Part shown: piece after piece, positions 9,128 through 17,263 of the stretch
How the letters are laid out: every line of letters begins with the position of its first letter
How positions within the stretch are numbered: the first letter of the stretch is position 1
Made by a program: the position numbers and the translations under genes
Assembly (NCBI RefSeq): GCF_003217475.1
Contig: NZ_QJSP01000019.1
Span: 69,167 to 121,636 of the forward strand
Length of the DNA: 52,470 nucleotides
Source of the DNA: Williamsia limnetica
GTDB taxonomy: Bacteria > Actinomycetota > Actinomycetes > Mycobacteriales > Mycobacteriaceae
Direction: 5' to 3'
Notes under the pieces: generated by a model
Told to the model about the DNA's origin: nothing
The model's database searches: none
What the model saw: only the letters and a program-made list of their open reading frames with translations

Positions 9128-9418
9128 TCATGCAGCCTGGTTCTTCCGCGGCCGGCCACGGGGACGCTTGCGGGCGATCACGACACCTTGGTCGAAGATC
9201 TCACCGCCCCAGACGCCCCACGGTTCGCGCCGGTCAAGAGCCTCGGCGAGGCATTCCTTGCGCAGTGGGCAATCGCCGCACAGCGCTTTGGCCTGCTCCA
9301 GGTCATTCGGGTTCTCGGAGAACCACAGGTCTGCGTCCGCGAACTGGCACGGAAGTTCCATCTTGGCGAAGTCCAGTGCGAGCCCGCCGCCGATACACGA
9401 CTCGAGTACCTCGGTCAT
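9128..9418 (-). CDS. whiB7: WhiB7 iron-sulfur transcriptional activator
   Basis: 96 aa. ATG 9418 has GGAGGA 8 bp upstream; the longer open frame reaches into the leader and is rejected. The [4Fe-4S] ligands are Cys24, Cys47, Cys50 and Cys56 (C-x22-C-x2-C-x5-C). The Wbl turn EPWGVWGGE lies at 66-74, and the AT-hook RGRPRK at 87-92, which together with the short size identify WhiB7 among Wbl proteins. WhiB7 binds the primary sigma factor and activates promoters with an AT-rich block next to the -35 element, inducing intrinsic resistance to ribosome-targeting antibiotics. The leader upstream contains a WhiB7-type promoter, an upstream ORF and an attenuator. Confidence 0.95.
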   Translation of the reverse strand: MTEVLESCIGGGLALDFAKMELPCQFADADLWFSENPNDLEQAKALCGDCPLRKECLAEALDRREPWGVWGGEIFDQGVVIARKRPRGRPRKNQAA

Positions 9419-9516
9419 CAGTATTCCTCCACTGTCGAAAGTGCTTGTCGGATGTTGTGCTTGAGACCCGGGCACTTCAGTGGTGGCGGAACGAAAGACG
9501 TTCCTAGAACACAAAA

Positions 9517-9554
9517 GAGGCCACGGGTTCGCTGTCGCGATTCGCCGTGGCCTC
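9517..9554 (-). terminator. intrinsic terminator (attenuator) in the whiB7 leader
   Basis: Perfect 10-bp stem, GAGGCCACGG (9517-9526) with CCGTGGCCTC (9545-9554), and an 18-nt loop. Read on the minus strand, TTTTGTGTT follows the stem, so it is oriented to stop transcription about 100 bp before the whiB7 start. It begins 15 bp after the upstream ORF stop. Attenuation coupled to an upstream ORF is established for whiB7/wblC in other actinobacteria; that this hairpin does it here is inference. Confidence 0.85.
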
Positions 9555-9568
9555 GAGTGAAATCTGAA

Positions 9569-9784
9569 CTAGGTCAGATCAACACTCTCCACGGGGAACG
9601 CTGAGCGGTTTACCGCCGAAATCGCTGGTTTGGGAGCCAGAAATTCCGGCTTCCCGGCGACTGCGCGATGATGCGCTTGTCCGGTTCGCGGACGCTGGGC
9701 GAGGGGCAGCGTCCGATGCCACGAACCGCATGCCATGCCGGCATATGCGACAGCGCTCTCGGCGGTGGTGAACAAATCGTTCAT
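9569..9784 (-). CDS. whiB7 upstream ORF (leader peptide, 71 aa)
   Basis: ATG 9784 is preceded by a strong GGGAGAGG ribosome-binding site; the stop TAG is at 9569-9571. The peptide begins MNDLFTTAESAVAYAGMACG and ends SAFPVESVDLT. It shows no domain, and its C-terminal half is rich in Ala, Pro and His. The ORF lies between the promoter (about 100 bp upstream) and the attenuator. Ribosome stalling on such an ORF is thought to favour read-through into whiB7. A 6-bp hairpin (9562-9567 with 9574-9579) has the stop codon in its loop, so a ribosome terminating there would disturb it. Function in regulation is inferred from position and the known whiB7 mechanism. Confidence 0.75.
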   Translation of the reverse strand: MNDLFTTAESAVAYAGMACGSWHRTLPLAQRPRTGQAHHRAVAGKPEFLAPKPAISAVNRSAFPVESVDLT

Positions 9785-9884
9785 CGGACCTCTCCCTTCC
9801 TTGCGTTCGCGTGCACATTCAGTGCGTGGTGTGACGGTGGGCCGATCGAGCAGATCGATGCGACCCCCGCCGTTCTTGTTCTCC

Positions 9885-9923
9885 ACAGTAAACGGGGGCG
9901 CCCAGATCGCACAACCTATTTTT
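9885..9923 (-). promoter_or_regulatory. whiB7 promoter with WhiB7-type AT-rich box
   Basis: On the minus strand: AAAAATA (9917-9923), then GG, then -35 TTGTGC (9909-9914), an 18-bp spacer and -10 TACTGT (9885-9890). An A/T block immediately upstream of the -35 element is the known hallmark of WhiB7-activated promoters, so autoregulation is expected. Transcription would begin near 9878, giving a leader of about 460 nt before whiB7. Confidence 0.8.
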
Positions 9924-9973
9924 GACCTGCGGTTTCTCGGATCATCGACTGCAGACCGATCCCCCGCCTCGAG

Positions 9974-12049
9974 CTAACCCGTCCCGATATCCCGGACCAG
10001 GCCGAGAACGTCTTCTCCGTACTGGTCGAGTTTCTTCGCCCCGATGCCCGGAATCGCCACCAGTGCAGGGACATCGCCGGGCTGTTGTTCCGCGATCGCG
10101 ATCAACGTGTTGTCGGAGAACACCACGTAGGCGGGAACCTTCTGTTCTTTCGCACGGACGCTGCGCCATTCTTTGAGCGCCACCAGCAGACCTTCGTCGA
10201 GGTCGGACGGACATCCCTCACACCGCCCGAGCAGAGATGCGGTCTTACCGACCAACGGCTTTCCGCAGACCCGGCACCGCGGTCCGGACTTCTTGCGTTT
10301 GGGTTCTGCGATCCGTGATGCCGGAGAGTCCTCGGGAACGAGATCGACCACGAACCGCGAGCGCCGCCGCGATGCCCGGCCACCCTCATTCCTCGACAGG
10401 GCCCACGACATCTGCAGATGCTCGCGAGCACGCGTCACTCCCACGTACAGCAGCCGGCGTTCTTCCTCGATCGCGTCGTCGCCCGCCTTCACCGCCTGGT
10501 TGATCGGCAATGACCCGTCGACGAGGCCGACGAGGAACACCGCGTCCCACTCCAGCCCCTTCGCTGCGTGCAGCGACGAGAGCGTCACACCCTGGACGGT
10601 CGGTGGGTGCCGCGCCTCCGCACGTGCGGACAGTTCGCGCGCGACCTCGGTCAGGGTGAGGTCGGCGTCCTCGGTCAGCATGTCCTCGGTCATCTTCTGC
10701 AGGGCCAGCAGCGACTCCCAGCGCTCTCGTGCCTGCGCACCTGCAGGTGGCTCATCGGTGAGCCCCAGCGGTACCAGGATCGCGCGCAAGAGGGTCACCG
10801 TGTCCGCATCGGAGGGCAGATCATCGCGTGCTGCGGTTTGGTTGATCGACCGCATGGCCTGCCGGATCTCGGCCCGTGAGAAGAAAGCCTCGCCGCCGCG
10901 CACCTGGTACGGGATGCCTGCGGCGGTCAGCGCCTGCTCATGGGCTTCGGACTGCGCGTTGATCCGGTAGAGGATGGCGATCTCCGAGCCCGGGACGCCT
11001 TGCGCCATCAACCGTTTGATGGACCTGGCGACGCCGGTGGCCTCGGCGGGCTCGTCGGCGTACTCCGCGAAATCGGGCTCGGGGCCGCTGGGACGCTGCC
11101 CGATGAGTTGCAGACGGGTGCCGGCGATCCTGCCGCGCGCAGCACCGATGACCCGGTTGGCCAGGCTCACCACCTCCGGGGTCGACCGGTAGTCACGCTC
11201 GAGGCGCACCACCATGGCCTCGGGAAAGCGCCGTGAGAAGTCCAGCAGGTAGCTCGGGGTGGCGCCGGTGAAGGAGTAGATCGTCTGGTTGGCGTCGCCG
11301 ACGACGGTCAGATCGTCACGCTCGCCGACCCACGCGTCGAGCAAAGCCTGTTGAGCTGGGGTGACGTCCTGGTATTCGTCGACGACAAAGCACCGGTAGC
11401 GGTCGCGGAACTCGTCTGCGAGCACCGGGTGATCGTCGAGGATCGCCCGCGTCATCAGGAGCAGATCGTCGAAGTCGAGGAGCTGATCGCCCGACGAGGA
11501 GACCTTGAGCTGCTCGTATCGCTCGTACACGGCGGCGACCTGCTCGGCGGGCAAGGGCGCTTCCCTGCGCGACTTCGCGACCATCGCCGGGTAATCGGCG
11601 GGCCCGATGAGCGAACCCTTGGCCCACTCGATCTCGGAGATCAGGTCTCGCAGCGAATCGGTGGTGGTCGGAGCGCCCGCAGATCTGGCCGCGCGCGAGA
11701 CCACCGGGAACTTGTTGTCGAGCAACTCCCATTGGTTCTCACCGATGGCCTGCGGCCAGAAGTATCGCAGCTGCCGCAGCGCAGCCGCGTGGAACGTCAA
11801 TGCCTGCACCGCGTTTCCCTGGCCGGAGATGCCGAGCGAGCGCAGCCGGGTGCGCATCTCACCGGCGGCGCGGGCGGTGAAGGTGACCGCGAGAACCTGA
11901 CTGGCGCGGACGTGACCGTCGCCCACCAGGTGGGCGATACGGCGGGTGATCGTGCGGGTCTTGCCGGTCCCCGCGCCGGCCAGCACGCAGACCGGTCCGC
12001 GGGGCGCCAACACGGCGGCCTGCTGTTGAGGGTCCAGTGAGGCGTTCAT
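9974..12049 (-). CDS. uvrD2: UvrD2 superfamily I DNA helicase with HRDC domain
   Basis: 691 aa from ATG 12049 ([20 protein letters not shown]). A longer frame opens upstream but runs into the repeat region. The Walker A motif GAGTGKTRT is near residue 24-32 and motif II is DEYQDV. Later SF1A motifs include [15 protein letters not shown] and [19 protein letters not shown] four-cysteine element (CRVCGK...CEGC, about 592-613) and a C-terminal HRDC-like domain (about 620-691) match mycobacterial UvrD2, where the tetracysteine links the helicase core to the HRDC domain. It is a 3'-5' helicase in DNA repair. It is divergent from the mycoredoxin gene, with tandem repeats between them. Confidence 0.93.
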   Translation of the reverse strand: MNASLDPQQQAAVLAPRGPVCVLAGAGTGKTRTITRRIAHLVGDGHVRASQVLAVTFTARAAGEMRTRLRSLGISGQGNAVQALTFHAAALRQLRYFWPQAIGENQWELLDNKFPVVSRAARSAGAPTTTDSLRDLISEIEWAKGSLIGPADYPAMVAKSRREAPLPAEQVAAVYERYEQLKVSSSGDQLLDFDDLLLMTRAILDDHPVLADEFRDRYRCFVVDEYQDVTPAQQALLDAWVGERDDLTVVGDANQTIYSFTGATPSYLLDFSRRFPEAMVVRLERDYRSTPEVVSLANRVIGAARGRIAGTRLQLIGQRPSGPEPDFAEYADEPAEATGVARSIKRLMAQGVPGSEIAILYRINAQSEAHEQALTAAGIPYQVRGGEAFFSRAEIRQAMRSINQTAARDDLPSDADTVTLLRAILVPLGLTDEPPAGAQARERWESLLALQKMTEDMLTEDADLTLTEVARELSARAEARHPPTVQGVTLSSLHAAKGLEWDAVFLVGLVDGSLPINQAVKAGDDAIEEERRLLYVGVTRAREHLQMSWALSRNEGGRASRRRSRFVVDLVPEDSPASRIAEPKRKKSGPRCRVCGKPLVGKTASLLGRCEGCPSDLDEGLLVALKEWRSVRAKEQKVPAYVVFSDNTLIAIAEQQPGDVPALVAIPGIGAKKLDQYGEDVLGLVRDIGTG

Positions 12050-12120
12050 GGGCTTCAGTATTCCAATGGCTGCCGACAGAGCTGACCCGGCGGGTCGCGC
12101 CGCCCACCAAAGACGCCATT

Positions 12121-12204
12121 TTCGGCCCGCTCGGCGGTCAGTTCGGCACACTCAGCGGCATCTTTGGCACGCTCGACGGTCGGTTCGGCACGCTCGACAG
12201 CTCA
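12121..12204. repeat. four 21-bp tandem repeats between uvrD2 and mrx1
   Basis: Four imperfect 21-bp units at 12121, 12142, 12163 and 12184, each starting TTCGGC or TTTGGC and containing CTC(G/A)(G/A)C. In one plus-strand frame (open from 12037 to 12219) they encode a heptad of the form [28 protein letters not shown]. The minus strand reads repeated GTGCCGAAC. They fill the 193-bp divergent region between the two starts, so they could be regulatory DNA or a small repeat peptide. I cannot decide from sequence alone. Confidence 0.7.
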
Positions 12205-12242
12205 ATCAGGAACACCTGACCCCACCGTGGTGTTATGTAAGC

Positions 12243-12494
12243 GTGACTACGGAGAACGCGACTTTGACCATGTACACCACCACCTGGTGCGGCTATTGCA
12301 AGCGCCTCAAGATGGGCCTCAAGGGCCAGGGCATCGAGTGGGTGGAGATCGATATCGAGCAGGACCCGGCCGCCGCCGATTTCGTCGGCAGCGTGAACGG
12401 TGGCAACCATGTGGTCCCCACCGTCAAGTTCGCCGACGGCAGCACGGCGACCAATCCCACGGTCGCGGACGTGCGCAAGAAGCTGGGTGTCTGA
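12243..12494 (+). CDS. mrx1: mycoredoxin / glutaredoxin-like protein (Mrx1)
   Basis: 83 aa from GTG 12243 (MTTENATLTMYTTTWCGYCK). The frame is open to 12048 but upstream is repeat sequence. The thioredoxin fold is compact, with active site WCGYC (Cys16, Cys19) and the cis-Pro region HVVPTVKF. In actinobacteria Mrx1 reduces mycothiol mixed disulfides. The 3' end nearly abuts nudC (6 bp between stops, convergent). This position between uvrD2 and nudC matches Rv3198A in M. tuberculosis. Confidence 0.92.
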   Translation: MTTENATLTMYTTTWCGYCKRLKMGLKGQGIEWVEIDIEQDPAAADFVGSVNGGNHVVPTVKFADGSTATNPTVADVRKKLGV

Positions 12495-12500
12495 ACTCAG

Positions 12501-13436
12501 TCAGACGCCCAGCGTGTAGGCCCAAGTCCTGATCAGGGCACTGGCGATCGAGATCGATCCGGGTAGCCGCAGACGCGCGTCGTCGATGATCGGCGCCCCA
12601 TCGTCGGATGTCCATTCCTCTTGGGCTTCGATTGCTGCGATGACCTCGTCGCGGCCGAACCACTCGGCCGCGGCGATTTCGCCGTCGATGAAGTCGAGCG
12701 GCTGAGCCGGATCAGCGGTGACCTCGAAACCCAGCATCAATGACCTGGGAAACGGCCACGGCTGCGAACCGATGTATCTCGGATCCCACGTGTCGATCCC
12801 GACTTCTTCGTGAACCTCACGCAGCACACACTGCTCGAGGGACTCACCGGGCTCCACAAATCCTGCGAGCGTCGAGAACCAGCGGTCCGGCCACTGCGCC
12901 TGCCTGCCCAGGAGTATCCGGTCGCCGCCGTCGTGGACGACGGTGATGATGGCCGGATCGGTACGCGGAAACTCTTCTCGCCCACTGATGGTGTTGCGGC
13001 GGACCCAGCCACCCTTGATCGGTTCGGTCGGAGCACCGTCGATCGGGGAAAACCGAGCCGCATCGTGCCAATTCAATACTCCAAGGGCCGTCGTCAGGAT
13101 GCCCGCATCATTGCCACCCAGCAGTTTGGCACCGCGACGGGGGTCGTCCTTGGGGCCGTCGATGATGTCGAAGCGCATCGCCCACATGTCGCGGCCCTCG
13201 TCGGGATGTATACCGAGGAACACCGCTTCCGGCGGTGGTTCGTCGCCGACGTCGACCGCCATGATCCAGCCCAGGCCGTCCTCCCCCACCGGGTACCGGC
13301 CGGACGGATCGATCTGCAGCAGCAGCGCGTCGGGCCACTTGGCCTTCAGCCGCTGCTCGTCGTGCCTGATCTCGTCGGCCCTGTCGTATACGGCCCGCGA
13401 CAACATCGGTGGCATCTCGAACTCAAAGCGCGGCAA
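12501..13436 (-). CDS. nudC: NADH pyrophosphatase NudC
   Basis: 311 aa from TTG 13436, with AGGAGG 8 bp upstream. The Nudix box spans residues 192-214 and contains the REVHEEVGI core. It is followed by the NudC-specific array SQPWPFPRS (224-232), which marks NAD(H) hydrolases. The central region that carries a four-cysteine zinc ribbon in E. coli NudC reads ARFSPIDGAPTEPIKGGW and lacks cysteines. From memory the mycobacterial enzyme is similar. It hydrolyses NADH to NMNH and AMP and may act in NAD-decapping of RNA. It is followed on the same strand by no partner; the K+ channel gene lies upstream. Confidence 0.92.
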   Translation of the reverse strand: MPRFEFEMPPMLSRAVYDRADEIRHDEQRLKAKWPDALLLQIDPSGRYPVGEDGLGWIMAVDVGDEPPPEAVFLGIHPDEGRDMWAMRFDIIDGPKDDPRRGAKLLGGNDAGILTTALGVLNWHDAARFSPIDGAPTEPIKGGWVRRNTISGREEFPRTDPAIITVVHDGGDRILLGRQAQWPDRWFSTLAGFVEPGESLEQCVLREVHEEVGIDTWDPRYIGSQPWPFPRSLMLGFEVTADPAQPLDFIDGEIAAAEWFGRDEVIAAIEAQEEWTSDDGAPIIDDARLRLPGSISIASALIRTWAYTLGV

Positions 13437-13481
13437 TCGGTTTTCCTCCTAGAAGGTGCACTGCAGATGATGTGGGCGGGC

Positions 13482-14552
13482 CTAGTCCGGCAGGCCTTGC
13501 CGAACGTACAGCAACCGATCGCCGTTCTCGATGGCGTCGACCTTGCTGTCGTCGACGCGGTGCAGTTTGCCGTCGCGGACCACGCCCAGGACGATCTCGG
13601 GTAGATGCCGCGGCGAACCGCCGACCTCTTCCGGTTCGATGTCGCGTTCGGCGATGGCGAATCCCTCGTCGGGTGTCAGGAGATCCTCGATCACCTGCAC
13701 GACGGTGGGTGTGCTGGTGGCCAGGCCGAGCAGACGTCCGGCGGTTTCCGAGCTGACGACGACGGAGTCGGCACCGGATTGCCGGATCAGGTGGGTGTTC
13801 TCGGCCTCACGAATAGAGGCCACGATCTTCGCTTTGGGCGCCAGTTCTCGTGCGGTCAGCGTCGCCAGCACCGCGGTGTCGTCACGGTTGGTGGCAACCA
13901 CGATCGCCGAGGCATGCTGGGCACCGGCCAGACGGAGTACGTCCGAGCGGGTGGCATCGCCGCGCACCGTCACCAGCCCCTTGGCGGCGGCGTTGTCGAG
14001 GACCGTCTGATCGCCATCCACCACAACGATTTCCGAGGGCTTCTGACCGTCGGCGATCATCGCCTTCACGGCCGTCTTTCCCTTGGTCCCGTAGCCGATC
14101 ACCACAGTGTGGTTACGCACTTTGCTCCTCCAACGCTGGATCTTGAGGGCCTGCCGTGAACGTTCGGTGAGCACCTCGAGTGTGGTACCGACCAAGACGA
14201 TCAGGAACATCACCCGCAGTGGCGTGATCACGAGCACGTTGATCAGCCGGGCCGACGGCGTGTACGGCGTGATGTCACCGTATCCCGTCGTCGAGAGCGA
14301 CACCGTCGCGTAGTACAGGCAATCGAGGAATGACAGTTCATTGTCCTGCACGTCTCGATAGCCGTCGCGGTCGAGATAGACGATGAAGACTGCGGCGAAC
14401 AGGGCGATCAGCGCGTAGATGACGCGCTTGCTGATCGCGCGTCCTGGGCTCTCCTGCATCGAGGGGATTCGAACCACACCGACCAATGCATGGTCGGGCA
14501 TATCCGTCAGGTCATCGTCTTTGAAGCGCCGGCGCAACCGTCCGCCCGCCAT
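13482..14552 (-). CDS. two-TM potassium channel with RCK (TrkA-N/C) domain (Rv3200c-like)
   Basis: 356 aa from ATG 14552 (a TTG one codon earlier is an alternative). TM1 is at about 44-62, then the pore helix and selectivity filter TGYGD (89-93), then TM2 at about 104-124. A cytoplasmic RCK domain follows, with a Rossmann strand (VVIGYGTKGKTA, about 150-161) and the acidic end of beta-2 (IVVVDGD). A TrkA-C-like C-terminus (about 285-356) ends VRQGLPD. This is the architecture of ligand-gated tetrameric K+ channels such as MthK. It is divergent from the DoxX-like gene across 113 bp. Confidence 0.92.
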   Translation of the reverse strand: MAGGRLRRRFKDDDLTDMPDHALVGVVRIPSMQESPGRAISKRVIYALIALFAAVFIVYLDRDGYRDVQDNELSFLDCLYYATVSLSTTGYGDITPYTPSARLINVLVITPLRVMFLIVLVGTTLEVLTERSRQALKIQRWRSKVRNHTVVIGYGTKGKTAVKAMIADGQKPSEIVVVDGDQTVLDNAAAKGLVTVRGDATRSDVLRLAGAQHASAIVVATNRDDTAVLATLTARELAPKAKIVASIREAENTHLIRQSGADSVVVSSETAGRLLGLATSTPTVVQVIEDLLTPDEGFAIAERDIEPEEVGGSPRHLPEIVLGVVRDGKLHRVDDSKVDAIENGDRLLYVRQGLPD

Positions 14553-14665
14553 CAACGCCTCCCTGTACGGCCGCCGAGGGGGAGCCGCAGTATTTGCTGT
14601 CGCACAGTTGGCGACTGTAGCCCTTTTCGGCAGCGGCGGGCGAGGTGATCGTGCAAGGTGTACCC

Positions 14666-15067
14666 ATGAGCAAGCGTGAGCAGAAGTTGCGGGAGTTGGT
14701 CTTTCCCGGTGAGAACAAGCTGGCCGAGCGAATGGGGGCGGCGCTGGTCGGGATGGGGGTCCTGCATTTCGTGGCGCCGGCGCCGTTCGACGGCATCATC
14801 CCGCCAGAACTTCCAGGTTCACCGCGCGCATACACCTATGGGTCCGGCGTGGCCGAAGTTGCGATCGGGGCGGCGATGCTGATGCCCAGCACCCGACGTC
14901 GTGCCGGGCTCGCATCGGTGCTGCTCTTCGTCGGCGTGTATCCGGGCAACATCAACATGGTCCGGATGTTCAAGAACAGGCCTCTTCCCTATCGCATCGC
15001 CGCCTGGGGACGTCTGCCTCTGCAGTTCCCCATGATCTGGGCGGGCTGGAAGGTCTGGAAGGGGTAG
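14666..15067 (+). CDS. DoxX-like small membrane protein
   Basis: 133 aa from ATG 14666 (MSKREQKLRELVFPGENKLA); GTG 14645 is possible. Three to four hydrophobic segments: about 21-36 (MGAALVGMGVLHFVAP), 57-72, 80-96 and the C-terminal FPMIWAGWKVW. Short conserved loops (YPGNINM, PYRIAAWGRLPLQ) resemble DoxX/DoxD-type proteins of actinobacteria. No catalytic motif is seen and the function is unknown. It lies 98 bp ahead of the DUF4178 operon on the same strand, so co-transcription is possible. Confidence 0.6.
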   Translation: MSKREQKLRELVFPGENKLAERMGAALVGMGVLHFVAPAPFDGIIPPELPGSPRAYTYGSGVAEVAIGAAMLMPSTRRRAGLASVLLFVGVYPGNINMVRMFKNRPLPYRIAAWGRLPLQFPMIWAGWKVWKG

Positions 15068-15165
15068 CGGACCCGACGTCGGGCGGTGCGAGGCGACCGG
15101 TACGGAACCTCGCTCAGCGCGACCGGGTCACGTTCGCCAGCGGACCTGTTGGATAGGTTCTTCGC

Positions 15166-15795
15166 ATGGAAGCACTGCTGATCATCATCATCGCCATCCT
15201 CGCGGTCATCGCTGTGGTGCTGTTGTTCAACGTCATAGGGACGCGTCGTGAGCGGCAGGCGCGCGAGGCCCAGGGCGTCCGTGACCGTACCTATGCACCG
15301 CGCGACCCCTTCTCCTCGGCCGACGACGACGCGGTGCGCGGTGACCCGCGCGCCCTCAAGCCCGGTGACATGGTCGACATCCGGGGTGAGATGTTCGCGG
15401 TCCGCGGGACCCTGACCTTGTCGCAGAGTGGTTTCTCGTGGACCGAGAACTTCCTGGACACCGGCACCGGCCGCAAGGCGTGGGTGTCGGTCGAAGAAGA
15501 TCCCGACCTCGAAGTCGTCCTCTGGGAAGAGCTCACAGGGGTGACCGTGGCCCCCGGTCCCGACACCATCGACGTCGACGGCCGCCGCTATACCTCTGAC
15601 GAGGCAGGGTCGGCCCGATTCAGCTCCCAGGGCACCACCGGACTGGCAACGGGCAACATGTCCTATCACGACTACACCGCGGGCGACGATCGTCTGTCGT
15701 TCGAGGACTTCGGCTCCGGTTGGGAGTGCGCACGCGGTCGGGTACTCGCTCGCGCCGAGTACCGCATCTTTCCTGCCGACACCGGACCGAGCTGA
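15166..15795 (+). CDS. DUF4178 domain membrane-anchored protein
   Basis: 209 aa. An N-terminal signal-anchor (residues 2-25, run of Ile, Leu and Val) is followed by a basic stop (GTRRERQ). The cytoplasmic domain from about 62 (LKPGDMVDIRGEMFAVRGTL) to the end fits DUF4178, a beta-rich domain found with DUF350 and aminopropyltransferase genes. No catalytic residues are evident. It is the first gene of a tight run: 2 bp to the DUF2617 gene, then a 4-bp overlap to the DUF4247 gene. Confidence 0.75.
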   Translation: MEALLIIIIAILAVIAVVLLFNVIGTRRERQAREAQGVRDRTYAPRDPFSSADDDAVRGDPRALKPGDMVDIRGEMFAVRGTLTLSQSGFSWTENFLDTGTGRKAWVSVEEDPDLEVVLWEELTGVTVAPGPDTIDVDGRRYTSDEAGSARFSSQGTTGLATGNMSYHDYTAGDDRLSFEDFGSGWECARGRVLARAEYRIFPADTGPS

Positions 15796-15797
15796 CC

Positions 15798-16289
15798 ATG
15801 CAGTCCATCCTCGAGGTGCCGTACGCGGACACCGGAGCCGACCAACTCTGTCTGTCGTTCGACGAACCGCTGCTTCCTGCTCTCTCGACTGTGCATTGCG
15901 CATTCGAGCGGGCCGGGCTGACGCTGCGCCTGCTCGGGGCAAGCCATCAGGTACGGGTCGTCACCGCGGACACCGAGACCGTCGAGACTCTGGCGTGCCT
16001 CCCCGGCCGCCCGCCGACCTTGCCCACGCACATCGACGCCCCAAGCATCTCGTTCCGATCGCGCATCGAGCAGCACGACGCTGCGTCGCTCACCGCACTG
16101 GCGGCGCGGGTGTCGGACCAGGCCCTCGGGCCGCATTCGCTGATCGGGCATTACCCCGGCCACCCCAACGCTTTCACCGCGATCATCGCCACCGACCTCG
16201 GCCACCGGGCACGGTGGGATACCTGGCACGCCTATCCACAGACCGGTGATGTGGTCGTCACGTCGAGCGTGTTCGAGGCAGTCCGATGA
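15798..16289 (+). CDS. DUF2617 family protein
   Basis: 163 aa from ATG 15798, two bases after the DUF4178 stop. Soluble, with no signal. Features include the N-terminal MQSILEVPYADTGADQLCLS and the C-terminal ARWDTWHAYPQTGDVVVTSS, a pattern I associate with DUF2617. Function is unknown. The upstream extension of the frame overlaps the preceding gene and is rejected. The stop overlaps the next start (ATGATG/TGA), implying translational coupling. Confidence 0.7.
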   Translation: MQSILEVPYADTGADQLCLSFDEPLLPALSTVHCAFERAGLTLRLLGASHQVRVVTADTETVETLACLPGRPPTLPTHIDAPSISFRSRIEQHDAASLTALAARVSDQALGPHSLIGHYPGHPNAFTAIIATDLGHRARWDTWHAYPQTGDVVVTSSVFEAVR

Positions 16290-16798
16290 TGGCCTCCGCC
16301 CCCTTCGCCGGCGGCTACGACCGACGGCCCCTGAACCGGATACGCAACGGGATCATCGCCGCCATCGTGCTCGTTGCCGTCGCGCTGTTGGCCTTCTCCT
16401 GTGTCTCGGGGAGTTCGGGATCGACCAATGCGAAGGCCTACATCCAGCAGAACTACCAACGGGAGGCCGGTCTCGACGAATCCTCTGTCGATGCCTACGT
16501 TGCCGATGGCACGCCGGAGCAGGTGGCAGACGAGATCAGCGAGATCCAGCAACCGGTGGACCGGCGAACGGCCACCGACACCGCGACGAGCGGCACCGGA
16601 CTGTTCCTGCAGTATCCGGACTATCTCGTCGGGCTGTTTCCGTACCAGGACAACAAGACTCGGGTGATGGTCAGCGACGACTACGAATCCGGCTATCGGC
16701 ACTACAGCGGATTCGTCGGCCCCCTGTGGGTGTCGCGGCCAAACTTCTCCGGTGGCGGCTCCGATTATCGGGGCGGCGGCGGCGGTTCCGGTAAGTAG
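16286..16798 (+). CDS. DUF4247 family membrane-anchored protein
   Basis: 170 aa. A cytoplasmic start with basic residues (YDRRPLNRIRNG) precedes one TM helix at about 23-41, which ends with a cysteine (FSCVSGSSG). The Cys is not in a clear lipobox with a short signal, so a lipoprotein is possible but unproven. The external domain (about 45-150) contains GLFLQYPDYLVGLFPYQD and the tail is Gly/Ser-rich. It matches DUF4247 of actinobacterial DUF350 operons. It overlaps the DUF2617 gene by 4 bp. Confidence 0.7.
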   Translation: MMASAPFAGGYDRRPLNRIRNGIIAAIVLVAVALLAFSCVSGSSGSTNAKAYIQQNYQREAGLDESSVDAYVADGTPEQVADEISEIQQPVDRRTATDTATSGTGLFLQYPDYLVGLFPYQDNKTRVMVSDDYESGYRHYSGFVGPLWVSRPNFSGGGSDYRGGGGGSGK

Positions 16799-16825
16799 CG
16801 CTTCAACAACAGGTGGGAGATGAAA

Positions 16826-17254
16826 GTGGAGTGGGAGATCATGCGAGACAACGTCGCATCAGCCGCGGCGTACAGCTGCGTGGGTGTGCTGTTGATGCTC
16901 GTGAGCTTCATCGCGGTAGACGTGGTGACGCCGGGCAGATTACGGCAGCAGGTCTGGGTGGATCGCAACCGAAACGCCTGCATCCTGGTGGCCAGCAACG
17001 CAATGTCGGTGGCGATCATCATCGTCGCAGCAATCACGGCCAGCCAGGGCGATCTCGGTGAGGGGTTGCTGTACACCGCGATCTACACCCTGCTCGGCAT
17101 TCTCCTCATGGCTCTGACGTTCGTGTTGCTCGATGCGCTCTCGCCCGGCGATCTCGGCGAGGTGCTGATGGACGACAAGCCCCATCCGGCGGTGTGGGTG
17201 TCGGCCACCGTCCACCTGGGTACCGGTCTGATCATCGCCGCGTCACTGCTCTAG
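16826..17254 (+). CDS. DUF350 family membrane protein (YjfL-like)
   Basis: About 142 aa. GTG 16826 is chosen because GGTGGGAG lies 6 bp upstream; ATG 16820 overlaps that ribosome-binding site and ATG 16841 is another option. Four hydrophobic helices form two repeats, each ending in a characteristic motif: VDVVTPGRL (first) and LDALSPGDL (second). This internal duplication defines DUF350. Function is unknown. DUF350 proteins recur with PspA, ATP-grasp and spermidine-synthase-like genes. It lies 9 bp before the aminopropyltransferase gene. Confidence 0.85.
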   Translation: MEWEIMRDNVASAAAYSCVGVLLMLVSFIAVDVVTPGRLRQQVWVDRNRNACILVASNAMSVAIIIVAAITASQGDLGEGLLYTAIYTLLGILLMALTFVLLDALSPGDLGEVLMDDKPHPAVWVSATVHLGTGLIIAASLL

Positions 17255-17263
17255 TTCGTCGCG

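Noticed and set aside
12037-12219. 60-codon repeat ORF as a confirmed gene
   Set aside because: The frame is consistent with the 21-bp repeat, but there is no convincing ribosome-binding site and it overlaps the uvrD2 start. Kept only as a repeat and a finding.
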